Shown: positions 8,201 through 11,175 of the stretch, one piece after another
Layout: each line of letters opens with the position of its first letter
Position numbering within the stretch: the first letter of the stretch is position 1
Assembly: GCA_002179805.1 (NCBI GenBank)
Contig: NAVB01001811.1
Span: forward strand, 1 to 11,175
From: Acanthamoeba lenticulata
Lineage: Eukaryota > Discosea > Longamoebia > Acanthamoebidae
Length of the DNA: 11,175 nucleotides
Direction of reading: 5' to 3'
Notes under the pieces: model-generated
Database searches by the model: none
The model's input: the letters and a program-made list of their open reading frames with translations, nothing else
What the model was told of the DNA's origin: nothing
Made by a program: the position numbers and the translations under genes

Positions 8201-10028
8201 GGGCGGCCGAGAGGTCGCATAGTTGGCGTTCTTTCTGCTCCATCCGGACCGAAATTTCCTCGAGCTGCTTGAGCGTCTGCTCGCCCAACACGCGGGCCTG
8301 GTCCTCGAGCTGCGCGCGCGCGTGTCGTGCGGCTTCGAGCTCCCGCGCGCGTTCGTCGTCGCGCGCGCGCCACTCCTCACGTGCGGCTTCGAGTTCTCGC
8401 GCCGCACGCGCGCGTTCGTCTTCCATCGCGCGTGTGTGCTCCTCCCGCACGCGCGTGTGCTCCTCCTGGTCATCCTGCTCCTTGCGCTCGCGCGCGTGCT
8501 CCTCCTGCTTGTGCTGCTGCTCCTCGAGCGCGGCGGCGCGGGCGACAGCCTCGTCGCGCGCGGCCTCGGCGGCCTCCACGCGCGCGACAAGGCCGCTGCG
8601 TTCGTCGTCCCACGCGCGCCGGAGCCGCGCGTGCTCGTCCCACAGCGCGGCGAGCTCCTCGCCCTTCTTCTCGGCCTGCCGCTTCCACTCGGCGGCCGCG
8701 GCCTCGGCCTGCGCCAGCGCCGCGCCATCGGCGGCCGTCGCGGCCGCCGGCGGCACAACAACGGCAGGACTGAGCGGCGCCGGCAGCAGCTCGGCCGTGG
8801 CCGCGGCGGTGGCCGCGCCGGCGGGCGCAGCGCCGGCAGGCGCCTCGAGCGACATCATGAGGTCCTCGGCCTGCTGGTGTTGATGGCCGCCGTCGGCGCC
8901 GTTGCTCGCGGGGCCGCCGCCCTCGTAATAGGCCAAGTCAGCCGGCAGCGCATCAAAGTCCAGCTCCCTGTCACGATGACGTCAGCATCCAACGAACGTG
9001 ACGTCAGCACGCCGCGAAGGTGACGTCAGCAAACGGCAAACGTGACGTCAGCATGACGTGGGCTGGACGGACGGAGGACGGACCGGAAGGAGACGGGGAC
9101 GGTGAGGACCTCGAGCGGGGCGAGGAGGCCGAGGAAGGTCTCGAGCTGGTCCGGAATGCGAAGCAGCGCGTCGTCGTCGTAGAGCTTGCGCAGGAGGGCC
9201 TGCTCCCGCGTGAGCTTGTCCAGGAGGGTCTGCAGGTTCCGCTCCTTGAGCGCGATGCGCAGCCACAGCCGCCCCTTGCCTGTGCGCGTGTGTACGCGCG
9301 CGCGTGTGTGCGGGTCAGCGCACGAGGCCACGACACGACACGACACGCGCGCGGGTGTGCGTGCTGTGGGAACCTTTGGAGGTTTTGGCGGTGGGAAAGC
9401 TGTTGATGACGTCCATCACCTTCTTGCCCGGCGGCCAGACCTGCCAGACACACGCGCGCGCGCGTGTGCGGTTGGCCTCGAGCCACGACACGACACGACA
9501 CGACACGAGCGCACGACACGCACCTTGGGGAGGTACTCGAGCAGGTCGAAAAAGTCGTAGGTGTCCGACTTGGCGGACCAGAACGATTTTTTCTCTGGAT
9601 TGAGCGCGCGTGCGGTGCGTGTGCGTGTGTGCGTGTGTGCGTGTGCGCGTGTGCGGGTGTGCGACGTGAGCTTTCGTCGCGTTGGTGGCGAGAGACGCGG
9701 GGGAGGACCTTGTCGCAAGCCGTGGCTGAGGATGTTCTCCACCACGCAGAAAAAGTGGTTGTATTGCTCCTGTGTCGCGCACAGGTACACAGCACGACAC
9801 GACACGACACACACGCACACGACACGACAACGTACTCGCCGTGTGAGCCAAAAGAACACATGAATAAATAAATGAATATTTTTTGAAAAAAAAAGGATAA
9901 AAAGGTACCATGGAGGCCTGGATGGTCTCTGAGCTGCCGCCGGTGGTGTCGAGCAGGGCATGGAGTGTGCGGAAGGCGGCTTCCTGCAGCCGCCGGGCCT
10001 CCTGCCGGCGCGCTTCGCTGCCGCTCAT
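5220..10028 (-). CDS. RUN-domain giant coiled-coil protein (RUFY-like), 9 exons, 1327 aa
   Basis: Exons: 10028-9909, 9769-9709, 9594-9524, 9440-9374, 9279-9084, 8967-5893, 5799-5688, 5614-5519, 5405-5220. The sum is 3984 nt and every junction is in phase. Residues about 20-175 form a RUN domain, with 'FFCVVENILSHGL', 'KSFW', 'DLLEYLP', 'KGRLWLRIAL' and 'LLRKLYDDDALL' matching in order the landmarks of animal RUFY proteins. An Ala/Pro linker (about 183-260) follows. Residues about 260-1290 are predicted coiled coil made of 42-residue repeats, and the tail is Ser/Pro/Ala-rich. RUN domains bind small GTPases of the Rab/Rap type and motor or endosome partners, so a tethering or traffic role is inferred. 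No FYVE zinc finger is present, unlike many RUFY proteins. The start is firm: an in-frame TAG lies three codons upstream, and the context is AAGATGA. The exon coding the coil is very long (3075 nt) beside small RUN exons. Confidence 0.85.
5406..5518 (-). other. RUN gene intron 8 (113 nt, AT-rich)
   Basis: Donor 'GAG|gttggc' and acceptor 'gtgcag|AAC', phase 0. Its body is runs of TTTA, TTTG and poly-T. It joins 'GIIE' to 'NVKMENATL', which continues the coiled coil. Confidence 0.8.
5615..5687 (-). other. RUN gene intron 7 (73 nt, TCATCT-rich)
   Basis: Donor 'GAG|gtcagc' and acceptor 'gtgcag|GAG', phase 0. The body is a pyrimidine-rich run of TCATCT/TCATCC units. Its length is not a multiple of three, so retaining it would shift the frame. 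Confidence 0.8.
5800..5892 (-). other. RUN gene intron 6 (93 nt)
   Basis: Donor 'CG|gtgcgt'. The acceptor is the first of two AGs (ends at 5800), because only that one restores the frame, giving 'SLDVRSQEVDIV'. The second AG (ends at 5793) would break it. It shares 'CCGCACACACGCGCGCG' with intron 4 of the same gene. Confidence 0.75.
6180..8130 (-). repeat. 126-bp tandem repeats coding a 42-residue coiled-coil unit
   Basis: A 42-residue unit, 'QRDEQRAGLEASLQALRDEL' plus 'DQRRAELDAARSKADELQRDLA', recurs with single-residue changes. It equals six heptads. Shortened units of 35 and 21 residues also occur, again whole heptads, so the coil register survives every insertion or deletion. At DNA level near-identical blocks lie 126 bp apart, for example near 6181 and 6307. 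Edges are approximate. Confidence 0.8.
8968..9083 (-). other. RUN gene intron 5 (116 nt) with a 22-bp minisatellite
   Basis: Donor 'TTCCG|gtccgt' and acceptor 'gtgacag|GGAGCTGG', restoring an Arg codon between the RUN domain and 'ELDFDALPADLAYYEGG'. Most of the intron is a four-unit 22-bp repeat. Confidence 0.75.
8977..9050. repeat. Four TGACGTCA palindromes at exact 22-bp spacing
   Basis: TGACGTCA begins at 8977, 8999, 9021 and 9043. On the plus strand each is followed by GCA and then a variable stretch of about 11 bp. TGACGTCA is the full CRE/ATF site bound by bZIP factors. On the transcribed strand each copy also supplies CTGAC, a branch-point-like sequence. Confidence 0.85.
9280..9373 (-). 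other. RUN gene intron 4 (94 nt)
   Basis: Donor 'AAAG|gttccc' and acceptor 'gcacag|GC', making Gly107 and 'SKGKGRLWLRIAL'. It contains GTGTC repeats (9331-9347 on the plus strand as CGACA units) followed by an alternating CA/CG tract, as does intron 3. Confidence 0.8.
9441..9523 (-). other. RUN gene intron 3 (83 nt)
   Basis: Donor 'AAG|gtgcgt' and acceptor 'ctggcag|GTC', phase 0, joining 'DLLEYLPK' to 'VWPPGKKVMDV'. GTGTC units (9485-9507 on the plus strand as CGACA) and a CACACGCGCG tract fill it. Confidence 0.78.
9595..9708 (-). other. RUN gene intron 2 (114 nt, CA/CG microsatellite)
   Basis: Donor 'CAAG|gtcctc' and acceptor 'atccag|AG', making Glu61 in 'HGLRQEKKSFW'. A long CACACG/CGCACA tract occupies 9611-9660. 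Confidence 0.75.
9770..9908 (-). other. RUN gene intron 1 (139 nt)
   Basis: Donor 'ATG|gtacct' and acceptor 'cgacacag|GAG', phase 0, joining 'ETIQASM' to 'EQYNHFF'. The 5' half is AT-rich with poly-T; the 3' half is GTGTC and GTGTG units (9793-9829). Confidence 0.75.
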
Positions 10029-10216
10029 CTTCTTGATCTATCTAATCCACTCGATCTTGCCCACAATGCACAATCCAAAACCAAGATCTCGAGAGGCCTT
10101 TCTCACTCCAGAGGAAGAACACCTGTGGTTCCACGCGACGTTGATCGCTCGTGGTTGCACACTAATTAATCTTGGTGCCTCTGTTTGAGGTTTTCCTTCT
10201 CTTTTTCTGTGGCCCT

Positions 10217-10224
10217 TTTAAATA
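10217..10224 (-). promoter_or_regulatory. TATA-like element upstream of the RUN gene
   Basis: TATTTAAA on the minus strand, about 190 bp before the ATG at 10028. This is a similar distance to the TATA candidate of the aldehyde dehydrogenase. The 251-bp gap (10029-10279) otherwise shows no gene. Confidence 0.25.
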
Positions 10225-10258
10225 AATTAATTCAACAAAAATCAAATTACACTTTAAT

Positions 10259-10264
10259 TTTATT
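10259..10264 (-). terminator. Polyadenylation signal behind the ankyrin fragment
   Basis: AATAAA on the minus strand, 15 nt past the TAA at 10280-10282 that ends the ankyrin-repeat fragment. A signal this close behind the stop resembles the arrangement of copy A at 173-178. Confidence 0.4.
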
Positions 10265-10279
10265 TCGTTCTGTCATGCC

Positions 10280-10640
10280 TTAGTCACACGGGCAGCCGTT
10301 GGCTCGTGCCCACTGGAGCACATCTAAGTAGCCGAGATCGGCTGCTTGGCGGCAAGTGTCCTTGTCCCATGGGCAGCCGTTGGCACGCGCCCATTGGAGT
10401 ACCTCCAGGTGGCCTCTCAAGTCTCCTTGTCCCATGGGCAGCCGTTGGCATGTGCCCACTGGAGCACCTCCAGGTGGCCACCAAGGGCAGCTTGGAAGCA
10501 AGTGTAGCTGTCCCATGGACAGCCGTTGGCACGCGCCCACTGGAGCACGGCCAGATGGCCTTGCCAAGCTGCCAAAGCACAGGTGAACACATCCCAAGGG
10601 CAGCCGTTGGCACGCGTGTACCAACACAGTAATTGCATTG
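10280..10640 (-). pseudogene. Broken ankyrin-repeat fragment of the F-box/ankyrin family
   Basis: About five ankyrin-type repeats of the 'LQWARANGCPWD..TC' kind, with no F-box and no promoter-like gap, since the neighbouring gene ends only 75 bp upstream. The frame is broken near 10414-10420. After 'GCPWDKET' the expected 'TGC' plus about 16 nt are missing, so the frame meets TGA and the next units ('GHLEVLQWARANGCPWDKDTC') continue in another frame to a TAA at 10280. The first unit is degraded ('LLCWYTRANGCPW'), and the last Trp has become Cys ('NGCPCD'). Read as the decayed 3' part of a third family member. A short 73-aa product from the ATG at 10638 cannot be excluded. Confidence 0.75.
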
Positions 10641-10715
10641 GTGAAATTCTTTAATATTTTAATGTTTAAAAAACAATTAAGAATAAGTTGTTTTTTTTTT
10701 GGACAACGCTGAAGT

Positions 10716-11144
10716 TCACGAGGCTGCTGTAGGGAAAAGGCGAGGCACGAGCGCAAACACATCGATGTCCAGTGACTCCTGCGCCACATGAATAGTTTTT
10801 GATAGAACACGCACGCCACCAACACTCATCAGCACGCTGCAACAAAGAGAAGAAGAAGAAGAAGTGGAAGTAGCGAACCTCGTCGCCAGCCTTGACGTGG
10901 CCCTCGGGGGTGCGGGTGATAGGGATGAACCACACGCCGCGATCCTTGCGGGCCTCGAGCTGCACAAAGACGCCCTCGCGGTCGGCGTGTCGCCACTTCT
11001 TGTCGCCGCCGAGCCACACCTGCGGGAAGGCCAGCGCCGACTTGGGCACGATGAGGAGCCCCGCGTGGGCGTCCATGTCCGCCTGGTATTTTCGCAGGAA
11101 CTCACAGCACGACCCGTGCGTCTCAGGCGACTCGAACGCCTTTT
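10716..11144 (-). CDS. Unrecognised protein, last two exons (5' end outside window)
   Basis: Exon 11144-10879 begins after an acceptor 'cactgcag' and codes for a hydrophilic stretch: 'KAFESPETHGSCCEFLRKYQ', then 'LLIVPKSALAFPQVWLGGDK', then 'KWRHADREGVFVQLEARKDR', ending 'HVKAGDE'. A 100-nt GT-AG intron (10878-10779) joins it in phase 0 to 'ESLDIDVFALVPRLFPTAAS' and a TGA. I do not recognise the family. The Trp-rich, strand-like pattern suggests a small beta domain, but that is only an impression. The intron choice is inferred. A 42-nt intron ending at 10837 is possible but leads to a less protein-like frame. ATTAAA variants at about 10650-10665 may serve for polyadenylation. Confidence 0.6.
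   Translation of the reverse strand, partial: KRRSSRLRRTGRAVSSCENTRRTWTPTRGSSSCPSRRWPSRRCGSAATRSGDTPTARASLCSSRPARIAACGSSLSPAPPRATSRLATRFATSTSSSSSLCCSVLMSVGGVRVLSKTIHVAQESLDIDVFALVPRLFPTAAS
10779..10878 (-). other. Intron of the right-edge gene (100 nt)
   Basis: Donor 'GACGAG|gttcgc' and acceptor 'tggcgcag|GAG', phase 0. An internal pyrimidine tract with an AG at 10838-10837 offers a second acceptor that would define a 42-nt intron, also in frame. Confidence 0.55.
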
Positions 11145-11175
11145 CTGCAGTGGCGAATGAATTTTAAGATAAATA

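Noticed and set aside
8934..8936. TTG at 8936 as start of a 1032-aa coiled-coil gene
   Set aside because: The organism is eukaryotic. The frame joins upstream RUN exons through a good acceptor at 8969-8968, and an ATG start with an upstream stop exists at 10028.
10280..10715. Ankyrin fragment as further exons of the right-edge gene
   Set aside because: That gene reaches a TGA at 10716-10718 in a good frame, and no convincing acceptor leads into the first degraded repeat. Not fully excluded without transcripts.
1..11175. Whole window as giant-virus DNA
   Set aside because: F-box/ankyrin genes would fit, but the dehydrogenase and the RUN/coiled-coil gene with eleven phase-consistent spliceosomal introns point to a host nuclear genome.

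Overview
This window looks like nuclear DNA from a free-living amoeba, most plausibly an Acanthamoeba-like amoebozoan. Exons are GC-rich and gaps are AT-rich. Two genes carry many short spliceosomal introns of 73-139 nt, and AATAAA signals are present. The short ankyrin repeats built on the 'LQW.(H/R)ANGCPWD' pattern are typical of Acanthamoeba and of the giant viruses that infect it. The taxon is inferred from these features; no search was run. There is no sign of rRNA, tRNA, CRISPR or a transposase.

Layout. (1) 174-3117: two intronless F-box/ankyrin-repeat paralogues transcribed divergently from a shared 184-bp spacer, an inverted gene duplication. (2) 3217-4936, minus: a four-exon NAD(P)-dependent aldehyde dehydrogenase, 491 aa when spliced, with all catalytic motifs and one probable GC-AG intron. 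(3) 5220-10028, minus: a nine-exon gene whose spliced product is 1327 aa. It has an N-terminal RUN domain followed by a very long coiled coil built from in-register 42-residue repeats, an architecture like RUFY-type small-GTPase effectors. (4) 10280-10640, minus: a broken ankyrin-repeat fragment of the same family as the pair in (1), with a 16-nt deletion that frameshifts it. (5) 10716-11144, minus: the last two exons of an unrecognised gene that continues past the right edge.

The splice models for the aldehyde dehydrogenase and the RUN gene are supported by phase: every junction is in frame, and the summed exons (1476 and 3984 nt) divide by three and end in a stop. The genes do not form an operon. 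The F-box/ankyrin proteins are expected substrate adaptors of SCF ubiquitin ligases, the dehydrogenase is metabolic, and the RUN/coiled-coil protein is expected to act in membrane traffic. The most unusual features are a RUN-gene intron carrying four TGACGTCA palindromes at an exact 22-bp spacing, the shared simple-sequence cores of several introns of that gene, the expandable 126-bp coiled-coil array, and the inverted F-box/ankyrin pair with a decayed relative about 7 kb away.
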